Part shown: positions 1 to 8,631 of the stretch, in pieces
How positions within the stretch are numbered: the stretch's first letter is position 1
How the letters are laid out: each line of letters starts with the position of its first letter
NCBI GenBank assembly: GCA_029287235.1
Contig: JARFRM010000213.1
Coordinates: 1 to 46,916, forward strand
Origin: Thermoanaerobaculales bacterium
Lineage (GTDB): Bacteria; Acidobacteriota; Thermoanaerobaculia; Thermoanaerobaculales; Sulfomarinibacteraceae
Direction of reading: 5' to 3'
Length of the DNA: 46,916 nucleotides
Notes under the pieces: model-generated
Seen by the model: only the letters and a program-made list of their open reading frames with translations
What the model was told of the DNA's origin: nothing
Database searches by the model: none
Position numbers and translations under genes: made by a program

Positions 1-876
1 GTTCTGCTCGGCGCCGAGATCCTCTTCGGGAAAATCGTCTCCATCGGCGTGCCCGGTCTCATGGTCGCCTGGATCGTCACACCGACGGTGATCATCTTCA
101 TGTGGTTCTTCGGCACTCGAGTCCTCAAGATGGTGTCCAAACCGCTGGTGATGATCATCGCCGCAGCGACCTCGGTCTGCGGCGTCTCGGCCGCGATCGC
201 GGTCGCCGCAGCGACCCGGGCGAAGAAAGAGGAGCTCACCCTCGGTGTCGGCATGACCCTGATCTTCACCGTGTTGATGATGATCTTCATGCCGATGTTC
301 ATCCACTGGGTCGGCATCTCCGAGGTGCTCGGGGGCGCCTGGATGGGCGGCACCATCGACTCAACCGGCGCGGTGGTCGCCGCCGGCGCCTTTCTCGGCC
401 CCGACGCCGAGACCGTCGCCGCGGTGGTCAAGATGATCCAGAACATCCTGATCGGCGTCGTCGGTTTCTTCGTCGCGCTGTTCTGGATCACGTCGGTCGA
501 GCGCGACGCCGACGCCCCGCGGCCCGGTCTCGGTCAGATTTGGGTGCGCTTTCCGAAGTTCATCGTCGGCTTTGTCGCGGCGTCGGTGCTCTTCAGCTTC
601 GTGCTGTCGCCGCTTTTCGGCTCGCTCTTCGACGGCAACGGCGTCAAGCTCGTCGAGTCGAGCATCCTCAAGGCCGTGACCAACCCACTCAGGGGATGGT
701 TCTTCTGCCTCGCATTCGTCGCCATCGGGCTCGAGTCCAACTTCAAGGAGCTGGCCGCCCAGATGGAGGGCGGCAAGCCCATGCTGCTCTACGTCGTCGG
801 CCAGAGCTTCAACCTCGTCCTGACCCTGGCGATGGCCTGGTTGGCGTTCGTGGTGCTCTTCCCGAACGCGGTTTGA
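1..876 (+). CDS. YeiH-family putative sulfate exporter, 5' truncated by window edge
   Basis: A hydrophobic integral membrane protein whose reading frame is open from the first base, so the true start lies outside the window and the ATG at 49 is internal. The visible first residues ([10 protein letters not shown]) resemble the conserved LLG-A-LLFG helix of the UPF0324/YeiH family, annotated as putative sulfate exporters. About 290 residues remain, with roughly eight membrane segments and a family-like [18 protein letters not shown] stretch around residues 117-134. The family is expected to export a small anion from the inner membrane; the substrate is not shown by sequence. It ends at 876 and the convergent M20 gene ends at 877, so the stop codons abut with no spacer. 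Confidence 0.82.
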   Translation, partial: VLLGAEILFGKIVSIGVPGLMVAWIVTPTVIIFMWFFGTRVLKMVSKPLVMIIAAATSVCGVSAAIAVAAATRAKKEELTLGVGMTLIFTVLMMIFMPMFIHWVGISEVLGGAWMGGTIDSTGAVVAAGAFLGPDAETVAAVVKMIQNILIGVVGFFVALFWITSVERDADAPRPGLGQIWVRFPKFIVGFVAASVLFSFVLSPLFGSLFDGNGVKLVESSILKAVTNPLRGWFFCLAFVAIGLESNFKELAAQMEGGKPMLLYVVGQSFNLVLTLAMAWLAFVVLFPNAV

Positions 877-2148
877 TCACTCCCGGGCGGCGAGCCTGCC
901 GAGCAGCAGCGCCGAAGCGGCCCGGACACCGACCTTGAGAGCCTCCTCGTCGGGCTGGAACGTCGGGGTGTGGACGTAGCTCGTCCAGCCCTTCTCGGTG
1001 TTGCCGACGCCGAGCATGAAGAAGAAGCCCGGCAACACCTCGGCGTACTCGGCGAAGTCCTCGGCCGCCATGATGGGGACCGCCTCAAAAACGGCCTCCT
1101 CGCCAAGCATCGATTGGAGGATCTCCACCGATGACCGGGTCAGAGCCGGATCATTGACCAGCACTGGAGTGAACCGCCGGTAGTCCACCTCACAGGTGGC
1201 GCGGTGTGCGGTGCAGACACCGTCGACGATCCGGGAGATGGCGGCCTCGACCTGATCCCGGACCGAGGGTTCGAGGGTCCTGACGGTGCCGGTGAGCTCG
1301 GCCGAACCGGCGATGATGTTGAAACGATTGCCCGCATCGAAGGTCCCCACCGAGACCACTGCCGGTTTTCGGGCATCGACCTCACGCGCGATGATGCCCT
1401 GCAGCCCGTCGACGATCTGGGACCCGACCCAAACGGCGTCGATTCCGTCCTGGGGCGCCGAACCGTGGGTCATGCGACCGGTCACCCGAATGGTGAAACG
1501 ATCGGCCGAGGCCATCACCCCGCCGCTCCCCCATGCGATGGTGCCGACCTCGTGGTTCGGCATGACGTGGGACCCGAAGACGGCCACCGGTGTCGGATCG
1601 TCAAAGACTCCCTCTTTGAGCATCAGCGTCGCCCCGCCCTCCTCACCGGGAGGCGCACCTTCCTCGGCCGGTTGGAAGAGGAAGATCACCGTGCCGGGGA
1701 CATCGTCCTTCATGCCCATGAGCAGCTCTGCGGTCCCGAGACCGACCGTCATGTGGACATCGTGGCCGCAGGCATGCATCACACCCGGGTTTTGCGACTT
1801 CCAGGGGACATCCACGGCCTCGTCGATGGGCAGAGCATCGATGTCGGAGCGCCAGGCCACCACGGGACCGGGCCTGCCGCCCTCGAGCACCGCGACCACT
1901 CCGTGGCCGGCGATTCCGGTCCGTGGCTCATAGCCCATCTCGCGCAGGCGACGTGCGATCTCGGCCGAGGTGGCAACCTCTCGATTGGAGAGCTCAGGGT
2001 GGCTGTGGAACCAGCGCCGACACTCGACCAGCTCCGGGTAGAGCCTATCTGACGCATCGTTGATCCTGTCCATGGTCTCGACATCGAGGGCGAGCCCCGT
2101 ACAAGGAACAAGAAGAACGAGCACGCACAGTGTGAGAAACAGTCTCAT
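877..2148 (-). CDS. Secreted M20 family amidohydrolase (hippurate/IAA-amino-acid hydrolase-like)
   Basis: A 423-residue metal-dependent amidohydrolase of the M20 peptidase family, expected to cleave N-acyl amino acids or similar amides. An N-terminal signal peptide (hydrophobic residues 3-20, ending near GLALD) places it outside the cytoplasm, which is less usual for this subgroup. Family motifs are in order: HSHPELS at 48-54, MHACGHDVH at 124-132 (Cys127 and His129 are expected ligands), FQPAEEG at 158-164, His194, AAEDFAEY at 361-368 and a final His393. A lid/dimerisation domain lies around 205-315. The start is supported by a purine-rich GGGGGA upstream. It is 64 bp downstream of the aminotransferase gene on the same strand, so co-transcription with it and the GntR regulator is possible. 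Substrate is unknown. Confidence 0.9.
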   Translation of the reverse strand: MRLFLTLCVLVLLVPCTGLALDVETMDRINDASDRLYPELVECRRWFHSHPELSNREVATSAEIARRLREMGYEPRTGIAGHGVVAVLEGGRPGPVVAWRSDIDALPIDEAVDVPWKSQNPGVMHACGHDVHMTVGLGTAELLMGMKDDVPGTVIFLFQPAEEGAPPGEEGGATLMLKEGVFDDPTPVAVFGSHVMPNHEVGTIAWGSGGVMASADRFTIRVTGRMTHGSAPQDGIDAVWVGSQIVDGLQGIIAREVDARKPAVVSVGTFDAGNRFNIIAGSAELTGTVRTLEPSVRDQVEAAISRIVDGVCTAHRATCEVDYRRFTPVLVNDPALTRSSVEILQSMLGEEAVFEAVPIMAAEDFAEYAEVLPGFFFMLGVGNTEKGWTSYVHTPTFQPDEEALKVGVRAASALLLGRLAARE

Positions 2149-2212
2149 GAAATCCCCCGGGATCTTGATAGCACGTCAACGAGCTTCGCGCCAGGGACTA
2201 TTTCCGGATCCC

Positions 2213-3406
2213 TCAGCCCATCGCCATCGTTTTCTTCCCGTTCCGCTGCCCGGCATAAGCCGCGATGTCGGCGACCGCGGCGATGGCCCGGTCGATGTCC
2301 GAATCGGTGGTGAACGCACCCACCGAGAAACGCACGGTTCCGTCGATCTCGGCGGTTCCGATTCCTTCGTGGACCTGCGGCGCACAGTGGAGACCGGTAC
2401 GGGTGATGACGTCGTGTTCGACATCGAGGAGCTGGCCGGCCTGGTCCGCCGGCAGGCCGTCGATGTTGAAGACAAAGACCGGCAGGTGATTCCGCGCCAT
2501 ATCCGCGCAGTACAAGGTCACGCCGTCCATGTCCCGAAGCGCCTCATAGAGCCGGGTGGCGTGGACCATCTCCTCGTCGTAGAGGGCCTTGACCCCACCC
2601 CTGGAAGCTATCCATCGCTGTCCGGCGAGAAGACCGGCGATCCCCATGGTGTTGAGGGTGCCGAACTCGAAACGCCACGGGTAATCGAGCGGCTGGGTCT
2701 TGAGCGCGCTCTTCACCCCGGTTCCACCCGATCGGCATGGCATGAGATCGACGTGTTCGGCCATGTACATGCCGCCGGTCCCGGTCGGTCCGAAGAGCGA
2801 CTTGTGACCGGTGAAGCCGAGCACGTCGATCTTCATCTCGGCGACGTCGATATCGATCAGACCGGCCGTCTGGGCGGCGTCCACCGCAAAGAGAACCCCA
2901 TGGCGGCGGCAGATCGCGCCGACCTCGGCGACCGGCTGAATGGTTCCGATGACGTTGGATCCATGGTTCATGACGACCAGCTTGGTGTTGGGTCGGATTC
3001 TCGCTTCGATGTCGGCCGGATCAACGAACCCGTCGGCGTCGAAAGGGACAAAATCGACGTCAACGCCCATGCCCTTGTACTGATACATCGGCCGGAGAAC
3101 GGAGTTGTGCTCGAGACAGGTGGTGATGGCGTGATCACCCGGCTTGAGAACGCTCCCGATCAGGAGATTGAGGGCATCGGTGACGTTGAGCGAGAAGACC
3201 AGGCGATTACGATCGGTCCCGCCGAAGAAATCAGTCAGCGCCTGGCGAGCCTCGAGCAGGGTGTCCTCCGCCTCGAGGGCAAGATCAAAACCGGTTCTCC
3301 CGGGGTTGACGCCGCGGGTGGCGTAGAAGTCGCACATGAACCTGATGACCTCGGGCGGTTTGGGGAAGGTCGTTGCCGCATTGTCCAAGTAAACGAAATC
3401 GCTCAT
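2213..3406 (-). CDS. Class-V aminotransferase, cysteine desulfurase family
   Basis: A 397-residue PLP-dependent fold-type I enzyme. It opens with YLDNAATTFPKP, the signature of the cysteine-desulfurase-like family that includes group II desulfurases and selenocysteine lyases. The Schiff-base lysine is Lys202 in GHKSLFGPTGTGG and the probable catalytic cysteine is Cys341 in RTGLHCAP. The ATG at 3406 is chosen because it precedes the conserved N-terminus, has GAGGTG upstream, and sits one base after the GntR stop (TGACATG), so it is translationally coupled to the regulator. An upstream in-frame extension to 3520 is rejected. The context (dedicated FCD regulator, then an M20 hydrolase) looks catabolic rather than iron-sulfur assembly: no suf or isc gene is nearby. 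Whether it acts on cysteine, selenocysteine or another amino acid cannot be told. Confidence 0.9.
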   Translation of the reverse strand: MSDFVYLDNAATTFPKPPEVIRFMCDFYATRGVNPGRTGFDLALEAEDTLLEARQALTDFFGGTDRNRLVFSLNVTDALNLLIGSVLKPGDHAITTCLEHNSVLRPMYQYKGMGVDVDFVPFDADGFVDPADIEARIRPNTKLVVMNHGSNVIGTIQPVAEVGAICRRHGVLFAVDAAQTAGLIDIDVAEMKIDVLGFTGHKSLFGPTGTGGMYMAEHVDLMPCRSGGTGVKSALKTQPLDYPWRFEFGTLNTMGIAGLLAGQRWIASRGGVKALYDEEMVHATRLYEALRDMDGVTLYCADMARNHLPVFVFNIDGLPADQAGQLLDVEHDVITRTGLHCAPQVHEGIGTAEIDGTVRFSVGAFTTDSDIDRAIAAVADIAAYAGQRNGKKTMAMG

Positions 3407-3407
3407 G

Positions 3408-4109
3408 TCACACCTCGGAAATTGGAATTTCAACGTTGTCTGCGGCGGCAAGAGCACGCCGAATGCGTTCGAATGAAGAAGTGATCTGCTCCTCGGCGCA
3501 GGCGGCGGCGGCCGCGACATCCCGACGCCTCATGTGGCTGACCAGAAGCTCGTGCTCGTTGCGCATCTCCGGCCCGAAGTCACCGAGATCGAGGCCGAGG
3601 AAGAAGAACCGCTGCATGGAAACCAGCAGGTTGCGGAGTACTGCGAACAGACGGTCATTCCGCGACAACGACGCGACCTCGAGGTGAAATCCGAGGTTTT
3701 TGTCGAGGAAGTCGACATACGACGCCCAGTCCGAGTAGGTGTACTCGGTGGCCGCGAGCTCTCCGAGGCGGTCGAGCTCTTCGTCGGTGGCGCGGGTGAC
3801 CGCCAGGGCCACGGCGCGGGTCTCGATGGCGATTCTGAGCTCGAAGCTGTCGGAGATCTCTTTCGGCGAGATCGGGCTGACAAAGTAGCCCTTGTAGGGA
3901 ATGGCGGTGAGGAGCCCTTCCTGTTGGAGCCGCCGGCACGCTTCGCGCACGGGCACTCTGCTGGTCCCATAGGTGTCGGCGAGGGCCTGCTCGGCGAGGG
4001 CGGCGCCCGGCCTGTGACACAGGGTGATGATGTCCCGCTTGAGAGATCGGTAAACCCCCTCGGCCGCGGTTCGGCGTGGAGGAGCCGCAGTGGTGTGGGA
4101 ATCGACCAT
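3408..4109 (-). CDS. GntR family transcriptional regulator, FCD/FadR subfamily
   Basis: A 233-residue regulator. Residues about 15-78 form the winged helix (the recognition-helix region reads SRVPVREACRRLQQEGLL) and about 85-220 form an all-helical FCD effector domain. In the FCD part, an Asp136-x5-His142 pair, His186 and His192 match the usual metal-binding pocket, suggesting a small carboxylate ligand. The ATG at 4109 is chosen over the longer frame because two GTATAC operators and the promoter lie immediately upstream. With a -10 box seven bases before the ATG and no Shine-Dalgarno, the message is probably leaderless. It is co-transcribed with the aminotransferase one base downstream. It probably represses its own operon and is relieved by the pathway metabolite; the metabolite is unknown. 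Confidence 0.92.
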   Translation of the reverse strand: MVDSHTTAAPPRRTAAEGVYRSLKRDIITLCHRPGAALAEQALADTYGTSRVPVREACRRLQQEGLLTAIPYKGYFVSPISPKEISDSFELRIAIETRAVALAVTRATDEELDRLGELAATEYTYSDWASYVDFLDKNLGFHLEVASLSRNDRLFAVLRNLLVSMQRFFFLGLDLGDFGPEMRNEHELLVSHMRRRDVAAAAACAEEQITSSFERIRRALAAADNVEIPISEV

Positions 4110-4116
4110 AACAGGG

Positions 4117-4144
4117 ATTGTATACAATTCGTATACAAGGTCAA
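4117..4144 (-). promoter_or_regulatory. Promoter with tandem GntR-type operators ahead of the GntR gene
   Basis: Read on the minus strand, TTGACC (4144-4139) and TACAAT (4122-4117) form a -35/-10 pair with a 16-bp spacer. Two palindromes fill the promoter: ATTGTATACAAT at 4117-4128 (perfect) and CTTGTATACGAA at 4139-4128. Their GTATAC cores are exactly 11 bp apart, about one helical turn, so two dimers would bind the same face. TTGTATACAA-like sites are typical of FCD regulators. A repressor here would block RNA polymerase directly, which supports autoregulation. Transcription would start about at 4110, leaving essentially no leader before the ATG at 4109. Confidence 0.72.
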
Positions 4145-4451
4145 GCGGCTGAAAGAACGAGCCTTCGTTGGTAGAGAGATCTTCGATCACGGGAGCCGCA
4201 ATTTCAAAGCAGATCTTGCAGACTGCGCGTATTCGTCGTAAGCTGTCAGTCGGGCGTCACCCTGCGCGCGGCCGAAACCCACCGGGGAGGTCGCCGACGC
4301 CCGGATCACCGCTCGACGAAGACCGCTCTCTGAATGGCGAGCCACGACTCGTGATCGTGAAACTCATGCGGTCTCGACGAGCCTCATGACTCGGACCCCG
4401 GCTCGGTGATGTGGAGCCCTTGTCGAATTCTCCCTGTGTTTGAGGGAAGGT
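4145..4451. other. Intergenic region upstream of rho
   Basis: About 300 bp between the GntR promoter and rho. No convincing gene is seen. The best plus-strand promoter candidate is TTGCAG at 4216-4221 with TAAGCT at 4239-4244 (17-bp spacer), which is a weak match. It would give an mRNA leader of about 200 nt, long enough for autogenous control of rho, which is known for rho in other bacteria. The GAGGGAAGG just before the ATG at 4452 is the ribosome-binding site. No clear terminator hairpin or riboswitch was recognised. Confidence 0.3.
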
Positions 4452-5651
4452 ATGACTGAGAATACGGAACAGCAACAGAAATCACACAACCGAAAACCAC
4501 GTCGACGCCGGCGGCGACCCCGCCGTCGCGGAGGCCCGAAGGGTCCGCCGACCCCGGTCCAGGGCTATCTCTGGGTCCGCGAAAAGGGCAGCCCGATGCT
4601 GGTGGCAGCCAAGAACAACTTCGTTGCGTCAAAGACGGACCCACTGGTTCCCGTGGAACTGATCAACAAGCTGCACCTGGAAAGCGGGCTCTTTGTCGAA
4701 GCCAAGGCGCGCGGCACCGACCGGCCACGGGTCTTCGAAATCGACACCATCGAGGGTATGTCGCCCGAGGAATATCGCGGTAAGGCCCTTCCGTTCCAGG
4801 AGTTGATCAGCATCGACCCCCTCGAGAGGTTCAACCTCGAGACCGAGCCCGATCTCGTTGAGCCCAGGGTCGCGGAGCTCATCGCCCCGCTTGGGAAAGG
4901 CCAACGCTGTCTCATCGTGTCACCTCCCAAGGCCGGCAAGACCACCTTGCTGCAGCAGATGGCGCACGCGATCGCGATCAACCACCCCAACACGACCATC
5001 TTCGTGCTGCTGGTCGACGAACGCCCAGAGGAGGTCACCGACTGGAAGCGAAGCATCTCCCGCGGTGAAGTCTTCGCCTCGTCGACGGACCAGAGCTTGG
5101 AGTCGCACATCCAGGTCTCCGAGATGGTCTTCGAGCGCGCCCGTCGATTGGTGGAGATGGGCGAGGATGTGATCGTGTTCATGGACTCGCTGACCAGGAT
5201 GTCCCGCGCCTTCAACAACCTGCAGAAGGGTTCCGGCCGGATCATGTCCGGCGGAATCGACTCCCGCACCATGGAGAAGCCGCGACGCTTTTTCGGTTCG
5301 GCGCGGAATGTCGAGGACGGCGGCAGCCTGACGGTGGTCGCCACCTGTCTCATCGACACCGGATCGCGGATGGACGAGGTGATCTTCCAGGAGTTCAAGG
5401 GAACCGGCAACATGGAGATCGTGCTCGATCGCAAGCTCTTCGAAAAACGGATCTTCCCGACGATCAACATCCCCCAGTCGGGAACCCGGAAGGAGGAGAA
5501 GCTGTACCCCAAGGAACAGGTCGAAAAGCTCTATCTCATGCGCCGCGCCCTGTCGTCGTTGTCACCCGAGGCAGCGATGGAGCTTCTCTTGCAGAAGGTG
5601 CGCGAGTTCTCGTCCAACGAACTCTTCCTCCAGTCTCTGCAACTCAAATAG
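4452..5651 (+). CDS. rho: Transcription termination factor Rho
   Basis: A 399-residue hexameric RNA helicase that terminates transcription. The N-terminal 35 residues are very Arg-rich and disordered, followed by a cold-shock-like RNA-binding domain (about 36-105, beginning PVQGYLWVREKGSPML). The RecA-type ATPase has Walker A in SPPKAGKTT (157-165), Walker B in VIVFMDS (240-246), and the Q- and R-loop region DSLTRMSRAFNN. The length is close to that of E. coli Rho (419) but lacks a full N-terminal helical bundle. The ATG at 4452 is chosen over an in-frame TTG at 4440 because GAGGGAAGG lies directly upstream. It is a monocistronic-looking gene, with mqnE starting 42 bp later on the same strand. 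Confidence 0.97.
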   Translation: MTENTEQQQKSHNRKPRRRRRRPRRRGGPKGPPTPVQGYLWVREKGSPMLVAAKNNFVASKTDPLVPVELINKLHLESGLFVEAKARGTDRPRVFEIDTIEGMSPEEYRGKALPFQELISIDPLERFNLETEPDLVEPRVAELIAPLGKGQRCLIVSPPKAGKTTLLQQMAHAIAINHPNTTIFVLLVDERPEEVTDWKRSISRGEVFASSTDQSLESHIQVSEMVFERARRLVEMGEDVIVFMDSLTRMSRAFNNLQKGSGRIMSGGIDSRTMEKPRRFFGSARNVEDGGSLTVVATCLIDTGSRMDEVIFQEFKGTGNMEIVLDRKLFEKRIFPTINIPQSGTRKEEKLYPKEQVEKLYLMRRALSSLSPEAAMELLLQKVREFSSNELFLQSLQLK

Positions 5652-5693
5652 ACCGGGCTTGTTTCGAGAATCAATCTCAACAATAATGTCGCC

Positions 5694-6848
5694 GTGTCCA
5701 TAGTCTCTGATCTTCGTCTTCTCGACCCGCATCTGGCGCCCATCGCCGAGAAGGTGCTCGCGGGCGATCGCCTCGATCGTGCGGACGGCATTGTCGTCGC
5801 CACCAGCGATGACCTGCTCGGTGTCGGACGATTGGCCAATATCGTCCGCGAACGGCTCCACGGCGATCGCACGTACTACAACATCAACCGCCATCTCAAT
5901 CCGACCAACGTGTGTGTCGCCTCATGCAAGCTCTGCGCGTACTACGTGCCGTGGCGCGACCGTGAACGCGGTTGGACCTACTCCGTCGAACAGGCTGTCG
6001 AGGTCGCGGCCCGCGATGTCGACGAGTCGGTGTCCGAGCTCCACATCGTCGGAGGACTCCACCCCCAGCTTCGCGCCGACTATTACGAAGAGCTTTTTCG
6101 CGAACTCAAGCGGCGCTTCCCGTGGATTCACCTCAAGGCACTCACCATGATCGAGCTCGATTTCATCGCCACCGCATCGCGGATGGAACTCACCGAGCTG
6201 ATTTCACGCCTCAAGGAAGCGGGCCTTGACTCCTGCCCGGGGGGCGGCGCCGAGATCTTCGCCGAACGCGTCCGCAATCAGATCTGCGACCACAAGACCG
6301 ACGGTAACCGCTGGCTCGACATCGCCCGCGAGGTCCACCGTGCCGGTATCCGCTCGAATTGCACCATGCTCTACGGCCATGTCGAGCGGGCCGAGGAGCG
6401 GATCGATCATCTCCTCTCGCTGCGCGAACTCCAGGACGAGACCGGGGGCTTCCAGTGCATGATTCCCCTGGCCTTCCACCCCGAAAACACGGAGCTTGAT
6501 CACCTGCCGCCCACCGGCGGTCGTCTCGATGTCCAGACCATCGCCACCAGCCGCCTGATGCTCGACAATGTTCCACACATCAAGGCCTACTGGATCATGC
6601 TCGGTGAGAAGATCGCCCAGGTCGCCCTTGACTTCGGCGCCAACGACCTCGATGGGACCGTGGTGGACGAACGTATCACCTCTGCCGCGGGCGGAACCGC
6701 CGGCACCGGGCTCGAACGGCAACGGCTCGAGTACCTGATCCGCGAAGCCGGGAGGACTCCGGTCCTGCGGGACACGCTTTACCGGCCGCTCGGCTCCTCC
6801 TCAGCCGCTTCGCCTTCGTCGGTCGGCGCCGGCGCCTCGGCATCCTGA
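5694..6848 (+). CDS. mqnE: Aminofutalosine synthase MqnE (radical SAM, menaquinone pathway)
   Basis: A 384-residue radical SAM enzyme. The cluster-binding CxxxCxxC is Cys74, Cys78 and Cys81 in TNVCVASCKLCAYY. The ELHIVGGLHP stretch and overall layout match MqnE, which joins 3-enolpyruvyl-benzoate to SAM to make aminofutalosine in the futalosine route to menaquinone. The related MqnC has a similar fold but lacks the VGGLHP signature as I know it. The start is GTG 5694; the nearby ATG at 5686 is out of frame and meets a stop after five codons. After the conserved end (DTLYRPL) there is an Ala/Ser-rich tail of about 18 residues that overlaps 70 bp of the convergent cvpA gene. No other mqn gene is in the window. 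Confidence 0.9.
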   Translation: MSIVSDLRLLDPHLAPIAEKVLAGDRLDRADGIVVATSDDLLGVGRLANIVRERLHGDRTYYNINRHLNPTNVCVASCKLCAYYVPWRDRERGWTYSVEQAVEVAARDVDESVSELHIVGGLHPQLRADYYEELFRELKRRFPWIHLKALTMIELDFIATASRMELTELISRLKEAGLDSCPGGGAEIFAERVRNQICDHKTDGNRWLDIAREVHRAGIRSNCTMLYGHVERAEERIDHLLSLRELQDETGGFQCMIPLAFHPENTELDHLPPTGGRLDVQTIATSRLMLDNVPHIKAYWIMLGEKIAQVALDFGANDLDGTVVDERITSAAGGTAGTGLERQRLEYLIREAGRTPVLRDTLYRPLGSSSAASPSSVGAGASAS

Positions 6849-7303
6849 GTCTCTCCCTCGTAAAGACCCAGGACCGTCTCGACCCGCGCCAGAAGCACCG
6901 AGCGCTCCTCGATGGCGGCCAGCTCGGGCGAGAGTCGAACCGCGGTCACCAGGAGCACCGCCAGGACCGCGGCCGCGGCCGCACCGGCCAGACCTGCGCC
7001 GAGAAGACGGTTGAGGCAACCCAGTTTGAGCGCTTCGAGGGTCTTTTCCATTCCCCAACCGGCGAGGAGGCAGAGCAGTGCGACCACGACGAGCGGGAGC
7101 AGATAGGCCAAGCCGAGGGTGAGCCACTCGCTGTTCACAAGCCCGGTGAGACTGACCGCAAGATCCGGGCCCACGACCAGGGACAACCAGAGTCCGAGCA
7201 CGACGCCCCCGAGCCCGAAGACAATTCGGATCGCCCCCTTGAAAAACCCGCCCAGGGTGATGCCGGCCCACACGACGACCAGCACCCAGTCGAGGATGGT
7301 CAT
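6779..7303 (-). CDS. CvpA family membrane protein
   Basis: A 174-residue inner-membrane protein with about four hydrophobic segments in the first 130 residues. It begins MTILDWVLVVVWAGITLGGF, which matches the N-terminus of CvpA (colicin V production) proteins: a short helix, then a glycine-rich helix carrying FKGAIR. The C-terminus is acidic, rich in Glu, Ala and Pro, and encoded antisense to the tail of mqnE. The start ATG at 7303 overlaps the stop of the CBS-domain gene by four bases (ATGA), showing translational coupling. CvpA proteins are associated with envelope integrity in proteobacteria; a specific role here is not shown. Confidence 0.85.
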   Translation of the reverse strand: MTILDWVLVVVWAGITLGGFFKGAIRIVFGLGGVVLGLWLSLVVGPDLAVSLTGLVNSEWLTLGLAYLLPLVVVALLCLLAGWGMEKTLEALKLGCLNRLLGAGLAGAAAAAVLAVLLVTAVRLSPELAAIEERSVLLARVETVLGLYEGETQDAEAPAPTDEGEAAEEEPSGR

Positions 7304-7725
7304 GCCAGCAAGCGTACGGTCAATCTGAGAAAGTCGGCCTCGGTGACGATGCCGAGGAGATCGCCTTCGTCGTTGACCACGGGCAAACAGCCCCACTTGT
7401 TGTCGAGGAGCGTGTGTGCGGCTTCGGCGACCGGTTCATCCGGGCTCACCGTGATCACGTCACGGTGCATGGCCTCGGCCACCGGCACCGTGACGAAGAC
7501 CCGACGTTGCTCCGCCGGTTCGACCTCGGCAAAGATGGAGAACGACGCCGCCAGAAGATCCCGGTGGGTGACCAGGCCGACGAGCTTCTTCCCGCGAAGC
7601 ACGGGCAGATGGCGGATCCGACCGCGATCCATGCATCTCTTGGCGTGGGCCAGGGTCTCGTCCTCGATCAAGGTGATCACATCGGCGGACATGATGTCGG
7701 CTACGGTCATCTCGATCTTCGACAT
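7300..7725 (-). CDS. CBS-domain pair protein
   Basis: A 141-residue soluble protein made of two CBS motifs (a Bateman module). The first covers about residues 5-60 (TVADIMSADVITLIEDETLA through RHLPVLRGKKLVGLVTHRDLL), the second about 79-137 (VAEAMHRDVITVSPDEPVAE to GILGIVTEADFLRL-like). Such modules bind adenosine nucleotides and regulate partners. It has no attached catalytic domain. The ATG at 7725 is chosen because GGAGGT lies four bases upstream; an in-frame ATG at 7737 overlaps that site. The stop overlaps the cvpA start, so the two are expressed together, possibly from the end of the fab operon upstream. Confidence 0.93.
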   Translation of the reverse strand: MSKIEMTVADIMSADVITLIEDETLAHAKRCMDRGRIRHLPVLRGKKLVGLVTHRDLLAASFSIFAEVEPAEQRRVFVTVPVAEAMHRDVITVSPDEPVAEAAHTLLDNKWGCLPVVNDEGDLLGIVTEADFLRLTVRLLA

Positions 7726-7860
7726 CTGGACCTCCATGAGCCAGTGTACCGTAGAGATTCTCGTTGTTCGTTTCTCGCCGCGAATCATCGACCTGCGTCG
7801 CTGGGGGCGCGATGAACGAGAAACCAGTCACGAGCCACCCGGTGAGCCCGAGAGCTCCAG

Positions 7861-8598
7861 TCAGATATACAAACCACCCGAGACGTTGATCACGACGCCG
7901 GTGATGTACGAGGCATGAGGGCCGGCAAGAAAGGTGACGGCGTCCGCGACATCGGTGGGCGTCCCGAGGCGGGGAATGGCGACCGTCTTCATCAGCGCGG
8001 CGCGCTGGTCGTCGGTCAGGGCGTCGGTCATGGCCGTCTGGATGTAGCCCGGCGCCACCGCGTTGACCGTGACGTTGCGGGGCCCGAGCTCACGGGCGAG
8101 CGATTTGGTGAACCCGATGAGACCGGCCTTCGATGCCGAGTAGTTGGCCTGGCCGGCATTGCCCATGAGCCCGACCACCGAAGCGATATTGACGATCCGG
8201 CCGCTCTTCTGCCTCATCATGATCTTGGCCGTCGGCTGCGTCACCTTGAAGGCCCCGTCGAGGTTGATCCTCATGACGAGGTCCCAATCCTCGGGCTTCA
8301 TCCGGACGAGCAACTGATCGCGGGTGATCCCGGCGTTGTTGATGAGAATATCGAGGTGACCGTGATCGGTATGGATGGCCTTGACCACCTCGGCTGCCGC
8401 CGCGGCGTCGGTGACATCCATCGACCGGCCCTCGGCCGAACCGCCGCCGGCCGTGATCTCTTCCACGATCTCGTTCGTGTCGAGGACATCGGCGCAGACC
8501 ACATGGGCCCCTCCACCGGCGAACTTCCGCGCGATCTCAGCCCCGATGCCCCGCGCCCCACCGGTGATGACCGCTACCTGACCTTCAAAGTCACCCAT
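7861..8598 (-). CDS. fabG: 3-oxoacyl-ACP reductase FabG
   Basis: A 245-residue short-chain dehydrogenase that reduces 3-oxoacyl-ACP with NADPH in fatty acid elongation. The cofactor loop is GGARGIG (13-19), NNAG is at 87-90, and the catalytic residues are Ser140, Tyr153 and Lys157 in YSASKAG. Length and motifs match FabG closely. An AAGGAGGATGAT ribosome-binding site precedes the ATG at 8598. It is the last fab gene of the run plsX-fabH-fabD-fabG. acpP and fabF, which often follow, are not next to it. Confidence 0.95.
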   Translation of the reverse strand: MGDFEGQVAVITGGARGIGAEIARKFAGGGAHVVCADVLDTNEIVEEITAGGGSAEGRSMDVTDAAAAAEVVKAIHTDHGHLDILINNAGITRDQLLVRMKPEDWDLVMRINLDGAFKVTQPTAKIMMRQKSGRIVNIASVVGLMGNAGQANYSASKAGLIGFTKSLARELGPRNVTVNAVAPGYIQTAMTDALTDDQRAALMKTVAIPRLGTPTDVADAVTFLAGPHASYITGVVINVSGGLYI

Positions 8599-8631
8599 AT
8601 CATCCTCCTTGCATTCTTCGATCTGCCAGTC

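Noticed and set aside
102-938. Arg-rich plus-strand frame over the exporter gene
   Set aside because: It is a shadow in another frame of a well-supported membrane protein; its Arg/Gly-rich composition is typical of out-of-frame GC-rich DNA.
7770-7824. GTTTCTCG/CGAGAAAC inverted repeat between fabG and the CBS gene
   Set aside because: Only eight paired bases around a loop of about 40; too weak to call a hairpin or terminator.
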